From Corynebacterium alimapuense (GTDB lineage: Bacteria > Actinomycetota > Actinomycetes > Mycobacteriales > Mycobacteriaceae), in the NCBI RefSeq assembly GCF_003716585.1, contig NZ_PTJO01000006.1:46035-110034 (forward strand): a stretch of 64,000 bases of DNA, given 5' to 3'. Positions 10,910 through 19,431 of this stretch are shown here, one piece after another. A program made the position numbers and the translations under genes. The notes beneath the pieces were generated by a model that saw only the letters and a program-made list of their open reading frames with translations, searched no databases and had not been told where the DNA came from. Position 1 is the first letter of the stretch. Each line of letters begins with the position of its first letter.

Positions 10910-12095
10910 CTTGTTTCGTGTTAAGGAATTGGAATAGGGCCATTCTTCTGATCGAGCGTGCTCTTGGTGCGATGAATCTAGCGACCAAAACAGTCCGCCC
11001 ATTCGCCGCCACTTAGGTCAGGTCTTTCCGAGAATCATACGTTCCTGCATGGCCGGAAACCGCCACGGCCTTTCCATACTGGACGGGTAGCCCACGCTAG
11101 ACCCGCGAGGAAAACAGTGCCTAAGCCACCACCAGGGGAGGAGCAACTGACGTCTTCTCCACTCACCGCTTGTTCGCTGACGATGGAAGCGTGAAACCAA
11201 AAAGCAATGAGGCCTACTCCGGAACCTGACCTCATAGTCGAATCTTCACACCTTCCCACTAGGCAGAGTGACAGCAATCTTCGACACCTTTAGCTCTAGC
11301 GCCTATTGCGGCCGGCGCATCACTCGCCCTCACGACAACACTCTCGCAGAATCACAACATAGTCAGCAGTATCTTCCACACACTCAAGACCTGCCGCCAC
11401 GCCCCCTCGAGATATGCTCGGTCTCCTACATTGGGCCGTCCACCCAATGGGCCTAGACCACGAGGCCCCTATTCGACGTCTCCCTTTGCGCTATCAAGTT
11501 TCACGTGAAACATGGATCAGAGCATTCACTACTCCCAGAAGGACGAAGCTACTCAGCTAGGACAGATTCAGGCTGGGGCTAGCTAGATTCCACAAGCTGC
11601 CGATTATCGCCTGGCACCTATTCAAAGCTAACGAGCAGGGTGACCCTTAGTTAGGGGATCAAGGAGCACTCAACGGGGGAAGTCGATTTGATATAGGGGT
11701 TTAGTATGACCAATAATGGCCAGAACGGAACGCCTCAGTAGGGCTATTTACATGGACTATAATAGTCACAGTGACTAAATTAGAGGCCAGCTTGATATGA
11801 CTCGATACCGCCCACCGATCATCGCCAACTAACATATTTGAGCAGGCTTTGGCAGGCTTGAGCAGATGTGCCGGTAGCGGCAAGGCATTAGTTTTAATTC
11901 AAAATGATAGGCAAATTCCAGGATTTGAAACACTCTTAATATTCCTGGATGCACAGCATGATCGTTGGAGATAAAGATCTGCTTTTCAGATAGTCACTAT
12001 CGGCAATAGTGGGAGTGCCTTATCATTTATTAAACAAATGATATGGAAAGAAACTTTCTAGCTAATCAGGCATTTTCTTTGTCCCGAAACTGCAG
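10910..12095. other. Gene-poor region containing parS; small palindromes only
   Basis: No reading frame here has a convincing ribosome-binding site, codon pattern or family match. Besides parS at 11497, it holds short palindromes: TAGTCAC-A-GTGACTA (11763-11777), GATAGT-C-ACTATC near 11989, and ATCATTT...AAATGAT near 12022-12042. The right half is clearly more A+T-rich than the left. These could be operators or relics. I see no tRNA, small-RNA hallmark or transposon end. Confidence 0.5.
11497..11512. promoter_or_regulatory. parS site
   Basis: AGTTTCACGTGAAACA matches the parS consensus at 15 of 16 positions and lies in non-coding DNA. Confidence 0.88.
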
Positions 12096-12116
12096 GTGAA
12101 AGGGCATAATGGGATT

Positions 12117-12506
12117 ATGCCTGAAATATCTTCTTCCAAAGACATCTCGTGTAATCGCCGAATGTTCCTGCTCGGCACGGCTACCACTTTCGCCGGCGTG
12201 TTCCTAGCCGCCTGCGGATCAGAGCCACCCGTGGAAATAGCAGCCACCGAAATTCCAATCGGTAGTGCTGTCATCATCGACAACACTATCTTCGCACAGC
12301 CCTCCGAGGGAAATTTCGTCGCTTACTCTACCGTCTGCCCCCACCAGCGTAACCCTATTACTGAGGTCGAAGGCAACACCGTTCGCTGCACCGTCCATGA
12401 CTCAGTCTTCAATATCGCCGACGGTTCGGTAGTCTCCGGCCCCTCCCGAGATCCTCTAGTGGGCAAACAGGTAGAAGTCTCCAGCGATACCATCACCGCC
12501 AGCTAG
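12117..12506 (+). CDS. Rieske [2Fe-2S] Tat lipoprotein
   Basis: The 129-aa exported Rieske-type iron-sulfur protein starts with NRRMFLLGTATTFAGVFLAAC. This is a twin-arginine-like signal followed by a lipobox (LAAC), so it should be folded in the cytoplasm, exported by Tat and lipid-anchored outside. The cluster ligands are visible as C-P-H (about residue 77) and C-x2-H (CTVH, about residue 95), the two-ligand pairs of Rieske domains. The length suits a minimal single-domain Rieske protein, not QcrA. ATG at 12117 is chosen because GAAAGGG precedes it; a GTG at 12096 is possible. Its redox partner is unknown; the adjacent flavin oxidoreductase is a pseudogene. Confidence 0.85.
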   Translation: MPEISSSKDISCNRRMFLLGTATTFAGVFLAACGSEPPVEIAATEIPIGSAVIIDNTIFAQPSEGNFVAYSTVCPHQRNPITEVEGNTVRCTVHDSVFNIADGSVVSGPSRDPLVGKQVEVSSDTITAS

Positions 12507-12517
12507 CTAGGACCTCA

Positions 12518-13633
12518 TCACCAAAAAGCTCGACTGTAGGACGGTGGGTTGGGTAGTTCATTCTTGCCCATCCCCAGCTCATGTCCCGCCCGCAGCGGCC
12601 AGACCGGATCCTTCAATGCCTGACGTCCAATCAAGACAGCATCGGCTTGGCCCTGCTCCAGGATGCTCAATGCCAGCTCCGGGCCTTCGATCATTCCGAC
12701 ATCAGTAGTGGGGATACCAGTCCGACGGCGAATCTCCTCCGCAAATGAAACCTGATAGCCGGGCCCGGTCGGGATCTTGACTTGGTCCGCGCCACCGGTG
12801 CTCACATCAATGAGGTCGGCCCCTTGTTCCTTGAGCAGGTCAACTAGTTCCACGGACTGTTCCAGATCCCAAGCAGGCCGGTCTTCCACCCAATCGGTTG
12901 CTGAGAGCCGTACCAATAGCGGCATGCCTTCGGGAAGCACTCCACGAACTGCAGCAACCATGGCCCAAATCAGTCGGGCCCGATTGGCAAAAGACCCGCC
13001 CCCATTGATCCTGTCGATGGTTTGCCAGGGGAGTGAGGAACTGGTGCAGGAGGTAACCATGCGCGGCATGGATTTCCACGAGGTCGACACCGGCATTGAC
13101 GGTGCGTTGGGCCGCAGCAGCAAACTGACCTGGAATCGCTTCGATTTCTTCGGGCGTCAATTCGCGAGAGGCGGCCCGGCCATCGTTGGCCACCGCCGAA
13201 GATCCTACGGTCACCCAACCATCGTGGCTAGGAGGAAGGGTCTCGGTGTCATCCGCTGGGTGATACCCGGGCGACTCTGGGACCATCGAGCCTTTGCGCC
13301 CCGCATGATTGAGTTGGATTCTCATCGCGGATCCTCGAGCATGAACGAAATCAACAATGCGAGCCCAGGCTCGCTCTTGCCGGTCATTCCACAGACCAGT
13401 ACATAGGGCAGTGATCCTAGCCTCGGGGACAATGCCGGCGACTCGGTGATAATCAGCCCGAAACCACCGGCTGCGCGTGCTCCGTAGTGGACAAAATGCC
13501 AGTCTTCGGGTGTTCCATTGCCATCAAAGGCATGGTACTGACACATGGGCGGAAGCCAGATGCGGTTAGAAATCCGCAGATCGCGTAGTTGCAAGGGCTC
13601 AAATAACCTATTCACCAAATTCAATATAAGCAT
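12518..13633 (-). pseudogene. Old Yellow Enzyme-type NADH:flavin oxidoreductase, two frameshifts
   Basis: A YqjM-like OYE gene is recognisable in three consecutive frames. The N-terminus (LFEPLQLRDLRISNRIWLPPMCQY) is followed by a shift near 13440. There an apparent 1-nt loss moves the frame so that EARITALCTGLWNDRQERAW continues in another frame. The middle part (MRIQLNHAGRKGS, DLVEIHAAHGYLLHQFL) is followed by a second shift at the run of C around 12999-13003, an extra base. After that, GGSFANRARL and the C-terminal barrel with IGRQALKDP resume in the first frame. The family oxidises NAD(P)H with FMN. As assembled it cannot make a full protein; two homopolymer-associated sequencing errors are an alternative. 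Confidence 0.82.
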
Positions 13634-13665
13634 TTTTCTAGCGGCCAAAATCGTAGACTCAGGGA

Positions 13666-14649
13666 ATGCTGTCTCGACTCAAGCGCCCAGATCCGCTCAT
13701 CGTGCTCATTGTGCTGGCCGCAGTGATTGCCCTTATCGCCCCTGCCAGGGGAGACTTCGCTGACTGGTTCTCAGTGGCCACCAACCTCGCCATCGCACTA
13801 CTCTTCTTCCTCTACGGCGCCCGCCTATCTACTCGTGAGGCATTCAACGGACTCCTGCACTGGCGGCTCCACCTCATGATTCTGGCATTCACCTTCCTTG
13901 CGTTTCCCCTTATCGGATGGGCATTACAGCCCATGACCTTGATCATTCCTGAAGAGCTCTACCTCGGAATCCTCTACCTAACGTTGGTTCCATCTACGGT
14001 TCAGTCCTCAGTGGCTTTTACCTCGATCGCCAAAGGCAATGTTGCTGGAGCGATCGTTGCAGCCAGCGCCTCCAACCTGGCTGGAGTGTTCCTCACTCCA
14101 TTATTAGTGATGGCGTTTATGTCTGCCGGCGATGGGATTACCGTAGATTCCCAGGTCTTTATCGATATCTCTCTGCTCCTACTTTTGCCCTTCATCCTCG
14201 GGCAGCTCCTGCAAAAGTGGGTAAAGGGGATCGCTGCCAACAAGGCCACCAAAATTGTCGACCGTGGCTCAATCACCATGGTTGTCTACTCGGCCTTCTC
14301 CGCTGGTGTAGTCGCGGGTGTCTGGCAAACAGTGACCGCAGGAGAGATCATCTTCCTCATCGTCTTCTCCTGCGCCCTAGTCGTATTTATGTTGTGGTTG
14401 ACCAGATTCACTGCCCAGCGCTTGGGATTCAATGATGCAGATATGAAGACGATTCAATTCTGTGGCACCAAGAAATCACTGGCGACAGGCTTGCCCATGG
14501 CGTCAGTCATCTTCGGTGGCGCCAGTTTGGGTTTGTTAATCCTGCCGCTGATGATTTTCCATCAGGTGCAGTTGATGATCTGTTCCTGGCTCGCTGCCCG
14601 TTATGCCCGTAGCGCCCAAGAGGGCGAGCAGGAGCCAGCCATCGCTTGA
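13666..14649 (+). CDS. Bile acid:sodium symporter-family transporter (YfeH-like)
   Basis: The 327-aa integral membrane protein has about ten hydrophobic helices. Family-typical features are LFFLYGARLSTREA in the first third, LVPSTVQSSVAFTSIAKGNVAGAI (the discontinuous helix region) and CGTKKSLATGLPMA with GLLILPLMIFHQVQL near the end. This matches the SBF-like/YfeH branch of the BASS superfamily. Members export or import organic anions with Na+; the substrate here is unknown. It starts divergently from the decayed OYE gene. Confidence 0.82.
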   Translation: MLSRLKRPDPLIVLIVLAAVIALIAPARGDFADWFSVATNLAIALLFFLYGARLSTREAFNGLLHWRLHLMILAFTFLAFPLIGWALQPMTLIIPEELYLGILYLTLVPSTVQSSVAFTSIAKGNVAGAIVAASASNLAGVFLTPLLVMAFMSAGDGITVDSQVFIDISLLLLLPFILGQLLQKWVKGIAANKATKIVDRGSITMVVYSAFSAGVVAGVWQTVTAGEIIFLIVFSCALVVFMLWLTRFTAQRLGFNDADMKTIQFCGTKKSLATGLPMASVIFGGASLGLLILPLMIFHQVQLMICSWLAARYARSAQEGEQEPAIA

Positions 14650-14926
14650 AATGCCTTGCCCCGAAATGGAGTAGGGGAGCTGCCGGCGAGGAGCGCTAAG
14701 CATCGGGCTTCATCTCGGACGATCTCCCTCACGATGTCCCTCCTGCCGAATATCGATAGCTAAAGCGGCCGTACCGAATCGAAAGCGCGATGACGTGAGT
14801 GTGAAGGGATAGCCACGTGAGGGCCTAGCTCCTCAGAGTTGACTACGACACCTTGAGTAGAGGATCCCCGCCCATACTCGAGGCAAGGGACATCCTGGGT
14901 TGCCCTCTCGGAGAAAAGCAAGCACG

Positions 14927-15247
14927 ATGTTTCACGTGAAACAAATCATTCATATTCGTATTGACATGACCATTCCCGGCGCAGGCTCTGTCACCCATAT
15001 AGCCGAGCTCGAGGAGATCGATAGCAGCACCTGCACCATGCTCCGGATCATTGAGCTCGATCCTTCAGAGAGGATTCACGGCGCAGCAACCCAAAGCTCC
15101 AGCGTCGGAATGCCGAATAAGCCGAGCAGCACCGTTCCGCACCCAGATACCTACGCAGACTTTCCAGACATCAAGTCCCGCCCGCTCACCGCAGAAGAGT
15201 TCGAAGGCCTCTGGGCTGAAGCCCTGGCGGCATTCCCGGAACTCTAA
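14927..15247 (+). CDS. Small DUF6881-like protein whose start overlaps parS
   Basis: This 106-aa soluble acidic protein has the layout of DUF6881-type proteins: a beta-rich N-terminus, then a Pro-rich segment and a final helix PLTAEEFEGLWAEAL. The family assignment is tentative. ATG at 14927 is favoured because GGAG lies at 14910-14913 and the first strand (IIHIRID) is then included; ATG at 14966 is an alternative. The first codons (ATG TTT CAC GTG AAA CA) are read from the parS palindrome at 14928-14943, so initiation would occur in DNA covered by ParB. Its stop overlaps the convergent azlD gene end by 4 nt. Confidence 0.5.
   Translation: MFHVKQIIHIRIDMTIPGAGSVTHIAELEEIDSSTCTMLRIIELDPSERIHGAATQSSSVGMPNKPSSTVPHPDTYADFPDIKSRPLTAEEFEGLWAEALAAFPEL
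14928..14943. promoter_or_regulatory. parS site at a start codon
   Basis: TGTTTCACGTGAAACA is a perfect match to the 16-bp parS consensus. It overlaps the first codons of the gene at 14927. Confidence 0.93.
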
Positions 15248-15606
15248 AAAACTAGGTTCACCAACACCAGATACACCACGGTTCCACCCAGAATGGACAG
15301 GCCGGAATCCCTCCGCAGCCAATGCAAGCCTAGGGTAGCGACAACTGCGAGGAGTGCAGCATAGATGCCACCAGGGGCCGCTGATTGTCCCGACAGTGTG
15401 TAAACAACCAACACCACCATCACGCCCACTGGCATCATCCGACCCAGGAGTCCAAACAAGTCACTGCCCTTAAGTGCACGGACGAAACCAAAGGGCAGCC
15501 ACCGCAGCGCCACAGTCACCAACGCGATGGGCACTAACACCGCGAGAGTGCCCACCAGGCTCACTCCCTCCGGCAAGCCGTACTCAGCCAGGATCGACAC
15601 TCGCAT
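15244..15606 (-). CDS. AzlD-family branched-chain amino acid exporter subunit
   Basis: Small hydrophobic partner (120 aa, four predicted helices) of the AzlC-type permease; together they form an exporter such as BrnFE of C. glutamicum, which exports isoleucine, leucine, valine and methionine. The helix containing RMMPVGVMVVLVVYTL and the later LHWLRRDSGLSILGGT are typical of AzlD. The ATG overlaps the stop of the azlC-type gene (ATGA). No lrp-type regulator is adjacent, unlike the C. glutamicum brnFE locus, so substrate and regulation are inferred only. Confidence 0.82.
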   Translation of the reverse strand: MRVSILAEYGLPEGVSLVGTLAVLVPIALVTVALRWLPFGFVRALKGSDLFGLLGRMMPVGVMVVLVVYTLSGQSAAPGGIYAALLAVVATLGLHWLRRDSGLSILGGTVVYLVLVNLVF

Positions 15607-16313
15607 CAGAGCTTCAACTCCAGCTTCCGGTCTAAACCAGGGGAAAAATACCTGGCGATCAACACCAAGAAGTAGGCGCTCAAGGCCACCATGAGTAATT
15701 GGCCGGGGATGATTAATGCTCCTAGAACGGCCAACCCGCCAGCAATCAACGGTAGGGAAAGGTCCCGGTTATTCTGGAAAGTCTCCCAAGCCAATACGAC
15801 AAACAAGGCCACCAAGGCGAACTCCATTCCTTGAATGCTCGAGGGAATAACCTCACCGACCACCGCCCCCACGATGCCGGAGAACACCCAAACAGACTGG
15901 CAAAATACCTGAATCGACAGCAGGCGGGAGCCACTCAGCGATTCCGATGATCGCGCCGAAACGATGGCGTAGGACTCATCGGTCAGGGCATAGGTGGAGT
16001 AGGCACGTCCCAAGCGAGAGCGAATTCGGTCCCGTGGAAAAGTCAGCCCATAGAAGATATGGCGAAAGTTCACCATGAATCCGGTAATCGCCGCGGACAC
16101 CGGACCAACACCAGCAGAGACCAAGTTGATGGCTAGAAACTCCATAGAACCGGCATAAATGAGGATCGAGAAGATCGGCGCCCACCACCAAGCGAAACCG
16201 ACCTGGGTCATCAATAACCCAAAGGCTAATCCCAAAGGCACCAGCCCCAAGGCCACCGCCCAAGCATCGTGGATGCCCTCGCGGATCTCCGTGAGGGTCA
16301 ATCCACGACCCAT
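15606..16313 (-). CDS. AzlC-family amino acid exporter, large subunit
   Basis: The 235-aa membrane protein has the AzlC hallmark near its N-terminus (GLVPLGLAFGLLMTQVGFAWWWA, then YAGSMEFLAINLV) and FMVNFRHIFYGL in the middle. The family pairs with AzlD to export branched-chain amino acids or methionine. It overlaps the downstream azlD gene by one base and the upstream yqgE gene by one base, so yqgE-azlC-azlD look like one transcription unit, possibly with cca. Confidence 0.85.
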   Translation of the reverse strand: MGRGLTLTEIREGIHDAWAVALGLVPLGLAFGLLMTQVGFAWWWAPIFSILIYAGSMEFLAINLVSAGVGPVSAAITGFMVNFRHIFYGLTFPRDRIRSRLGRAYSTYALTDESYAIVSARSSESLSGSRLLSIQVFCQSVWVFSGIVGAVVGEVIPSSIQGMEFALVALFVVLAWETFQNNRDLSLPLIAGGLAVLGALIIPGQLLMVALSAYFLVLIARYFSPGLDRKLELKL

Positions 16314-16924
16314 TAGTTGTCCACCAACTCCGCAGGGAAGGTGGAAAATAGCGGCAGGGGCATCTGCTGGCGACGCATCACATCGCCCCAGAGGTCAACG
16401 GAGCCAGGGGCAATGACATCAGTGGGCAAAGCGGGGGCAACAAACCAATCGCCGCGCTCAATCTCTTCTGCCAACTGACCCGGCGCCCACTCAGCGTATC
16501 CAGCAAATAGGCGGATACCTTCAACCAACTCCGTGATGTGTTCCGGATCAACTCTTAAATCAATATGAGCCAGCCGGTTAGCCAATCGCTTCAGCTCCGG
16601 CACATCAGCCGGGTCAACTCCGGCCTTAGTCATAGCCAAGCCAACAACAGACTGTTGGTTGAGTGGCCCACCGATATAGAGAGCCTGAGGTTTAGCCACG
16701 GCTGGCAGCCACTCGGGCATAACGTTAAATACCGCCACATCACTGCGTGATACGAGGTTGACTCCGAAAGTGAGGTATTCATTGTGCTCAATGATCAGCA
16801 CAACGCTGCGCGCAAATTCCTCCGACTCCGTCCCTGGGGCAGCAACCAGTAACATCCCCGGTTCTGGCGTGTTGCGCTCAAGAGCGTTGAACATACGGTC
16901 GGCGTAGAAATCAAAATCAGACAC
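16313..16924 (-). CDS. YqgE/AlgH family protein
   Basis: The 203-aa soluble protein matches UPF0301 (YqgE/AlgH): GMLLVAAPGTESEEFARSVVLIIEHNE at the start, then GVNLVSR, YIGGPLNQQ, RLFAGYAEWAPGQLAEEIERGDW and a final DLWGDVMRRQ. Its biochemical role is not established; AlgH was once called a transcriptional regulator. It lies 12 nt after the cca gene in the same direction. Confidence 0.9.
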   Translation of the reverse strand: MSDFDFYADRMFNALERNTPEPGMLLVAAPGTESEEFARSVVLIIEHNEYLTFGVNLVSRSDVAVFNVMPEWLPAVAKPQALYIGGPLNQQSVVGLAMTKAGVDPADVPELKRLANRLAHIDLRVDPEHITELVEGIRLFAGYAEWAPGQLAEEIERGDWFVAPALPTDVIAPGSVDLWGDVMRRQQMPLPLFSTFPAELVDN

Positions 16925-16936
16925 GCTGCAACCTCT

Positions 16937-18436
16937 CTAGGAATCTTCTTCGGGCTTGTGCCCCTGTAACTGTTCAGCTTCCCACCACGTGTGCAGTTGT
17001 GCAATTGCTTCATCACGTTCAAGAGGACCGCATTCCAGCCTGAGCTCTTTGAGGAAGCTCCATGCACGACCGACCTCTGGGCCGGGGGAAAGACCGAGGA
17101 TCTTCATAATCTCATTGCCATCAAGATCCGGACGTACCCGGGCAAGATCCTCCCGCGCGCTCAGATCCGCAATGCGTTCTTCAAGGTGATCATAGGTGCG
17201 CTGCAAGCGGGCAGCTTTTTTCCTATTTCGGGTCGTCGAATCCGCGCGCACGAGTTTGTGCAATCGAGGCAGCAACTCCCCAGCATCATTGACATAGCGC
17301 CGCACGGCGGAATCAGTCCACTGGCCCTCACTGAAACCATGAAAACGCATGTGCAAATAAATCAGCTGGCTGACCTCGTTGATGATCTGCTTGGGGTACT
17401 TCAAAGCGCGGAGGCGTCGGCGGATTAGCTTCGCTCCGACGACCTCATGATGATGAAAGCTCACTCCACCTTCGGGCTTAAACTCCCTGGTAGCAGGCTT
17501 ACCGCAGTCATGCAGCAAGGCTGACCACCGTAGAACCAAATCTGGACCATCATCTTCACGATCCATAGCCTGACGTAGCACCTGCATGGAATGGGCATAG
17601 ACATCCTTATGCTGGCGATGTTCATCTTGAGTCAGCTGCATTGCCGGTATTTCCGGGAATATCCGCTCAGCGATGCCAGTGTTGACCAACAAGTTTATGC
17701 CCGTCCACGGGGCAGCGCCCAACATGAGCTTGTCCAATTCCACTTGGATCCGCTCAGCAGTGATCCGGGAAATCTCCTCGGACATCTCAGTCATGGCCTT
17801 TTTCACTCGCTCAGCCACCCCAAAACCTAGCTGGGAGACAAAACGGGCCGCACGCAGCATGCGCAATGGATCATCATGGAAGGAGATCTCTGGAGCAGCT
17901 GGAGTATCGAGTCGACGGTGAACAATATCGTCCAAACCACCGACTGGGTCATGGAAGCTAGCAAGCATCTCACCGTTGACCATCGTCAGCTCAACTGCCA
18001 TCGCATTCGCTCGGAAATCACGGCGAATCAAATCCCCCTCAAGGGTATCGCCGTACATCACCTCAGGATTCCGAGAAGCGCCATCATAGGTATCGGAGCG
18101 GAAAGTAGTGATTTCAATCTGCTGTCCATACTTATGAGCGGAGACGGTACCGAAATCAATTCCGGTGTCCCACACGACTTCTGCCCACGAGTCCAAGATT
18201 TCTTTAACCACCTCCGGTCGCGCCGGGGTAGTGAAATCAAGGTCGTTTCCTAAGCGGCCTAAAACCGCATCCCGAACTGATCCACCGACCAGATAGAGGG
18301 AAAGACCTCGCCGCTGAAACTCACTGGCCAACTCGCCAATTACGGGTTCTAGGCCAACGATTGTCTTCTCAGCCTGCGCCAGTAAAGCCAGGGGTGTCAG
18401 GTCGGAAGCGGCATCGAACATCTCCGGGGAATTCAC
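16937..18436 (-). CDS. cca: CCA tRNA nucleotidyltransferase
   Basis: Adds or repairs the 3' CCA end of tRNAs (class II nucleotidyltransferase, 499 aa). Seen: [20 protein letters not shown] with the catalytic GS and Dx[26 protein letters not shown], and an HD domain ([11 protein letters not shown], about residue 310) followed by HHHEVVGA. The actinobacterial enzyme often carries this extra HD phosphohydrolase domain. The tRNA-Ala gene here does not encode a full CCA end, so the enzyme is needed. It diverges from the mutT4 gene, as Rv3907c/Rv3908 do in mycobacteria. Confidence 0.93.
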   Translation of the reverse strand: MNSPEMFDAASDLTPLALLAQAEKTIVGLEPVIGELASEFQRRGLSLYLVGGSVRDAVLGRLGNDLDFTTPARPEVVKEILDSWAEVVWDTGIDFGTVSAHKYGQQIEITTFRSDTYDGASRNPEVMYGDTLEGDLIRRDFRANAMAVELTMVNGEMLASFHDPVGGLDDIVHRRLDTPAAPEISFHDDPLRMLRAARFVSQLGFGVAERVKKAMTEMSEEISRITAERIQVELDKLMLGAAPWTGINLLVNTGIAERIFPEIPAMQLTQDEHRQHKDVYAHSMQVLRQAMDREDDGPDLVLRWSALLHDCGKPATREFKPEGGVSFHHHEVVGAKLIRRRLRALKYPKQIINEVSQLIYLHMRFHGFSEGQWTDSAVRRYVNDAGELLPRLHKLVRADSTTRNRKKAARLQRTYDHLEERIADLSAREDLARVRPDLDGNEIMKILGLSPGPEVGRAWSFLKELRLECGPLERDEAIAQLHTWWEAEQLQGHKPEEDS

Positions 18437-18510
18437 AACGATTCATTCTAGCGGCCAGACACGGGCCCAGAGAATTTCTAAAGGTCCCCCCACCGGATAG
18501 GATTCAGAGA

Positions 18511-19431
18511 ATGACTGACAACGATCCGCACCAGGCCCGCCCGCAGGCCAAAGATGGTGCCGGATCCGATTCCGCTGGATCGGATTCCCAGGGCCCGAAA
18601 CGCCGGCGCCGGCGTCGGCCGCGTCGTCGTGTCTCCGGAAACCAGGCGAATACTTCAAACGCCTCGAATACCTCAAACGCCTCAAACGCGCAGCCGAAAC
18701 AACAGCAGCAAAAGAAGCAACAAAAGCAGCAGAATCCGGAACAAGGCCAGACACAAGGCCAAGGACACAGCTCCGCCGGGGGAGAGGAAGCAAAGAAGAA
18801 CACTCGCGGACGTCGAAAATCGGGTAACCGAAACCGACGGCGCAACTCCCAAACACAGCGCTCAGGTCAACGTGGCGCTCGCGGCGGACAGCAGGCGAAC
18901 AAACGCCGCAACAATCAAAACAGCCGGATGGTCACTCGAGATGAGACCTCAGCTGGAGGGCTCGTTGTCTCTGGACTCGCCGAAGCTGTTTCCGAATCCG
19001 GGCAAGTCGACCTGAGCCGTGTTTATGTAGCACTAATCGGCCGACTCGATCGACGCAACCGTCTGCTGTGGTCGATGCCCAAAGGCCATGTCGAACCTGG
19101 CGAGGATCGTCGCGCCACCGCCGAACGCGAGGTCTGGGAGGAAACTGGTATTCACGGTGAAGCTTTCGCAGAACTCGGCGTCATCGACTACTGGTTCGTC
19201 TCCGAAGGTGTGCGGATCCATAAAACCGTCCACCATCACCTGCTGCGGTTCATTGACGGAGACCTCAATGATGAAGACCCTGAGGTCACAGAGGTGTCGT
19301 GGATTCCAGTCTCGGAGCTCATCGAACATCTCGCCTATGCCGACGAACGTAAATTAGCTAGGACTGCGCATAATCTTCTGCCGAAGCTCGCGCGGGAGGA
19401 GAAGGCCGCAGGAAAGGCGACACCACGGTGA
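18511..19431 (+). CDS. Nudix hydrolase with long basic, low-complexity N-terminus (MutT4-type)
   Basis: The 306-aa protein has two parts. Residues 1 to about 145 are disordered and highly basic: Arg runs, Asn/Ser/Thr repeats ([11 protein letters not shown]), Gln/Lys repeats and more Arg/Gln/Asn. Residues about 150-300 form a Nudix domain with a complete Nudix box starting at residue 192 ([14 protein letters not shown] then REVWEETGI). Position between cca and the DUF6049 gene equals mycobacterial mutT4 (Rv3908). The family hydrolyses nucleoside diphosphate derivatives; the substrate is not known here. ATG at 18511 is taken, because the upstream frame runs antisense through cca. The 3' end overlaps the next gene by 4 nt. 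Confidence 0.85.
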   Translation: MTDNDPHQARPQAKDGAGSDSAGSDSQGPKRRRRRRPRRRVSGNQANTSNASNTSNASNAQPKQQQQKKQQKQQNPEQGQTQGQGHSSAGGEEAKKNTRGRRKSGNRNRRRNSQTQRSGQRGARGGQQANKRRNNQNSRMVTRDETSAGGLVVSGLAEAVSESGQVDLSRVYVALIGRLDRRNRLLWSMPKGHVEPGEDRRATAEREVWEETGIHGEAFAELGVIDYWFVSEGVRIHKTVHHHLLRFIDGDLNDEDPEVTEVSWIPVSELIEHLAYADERKLARTAHNLLPKLAREEKAAGKATPR

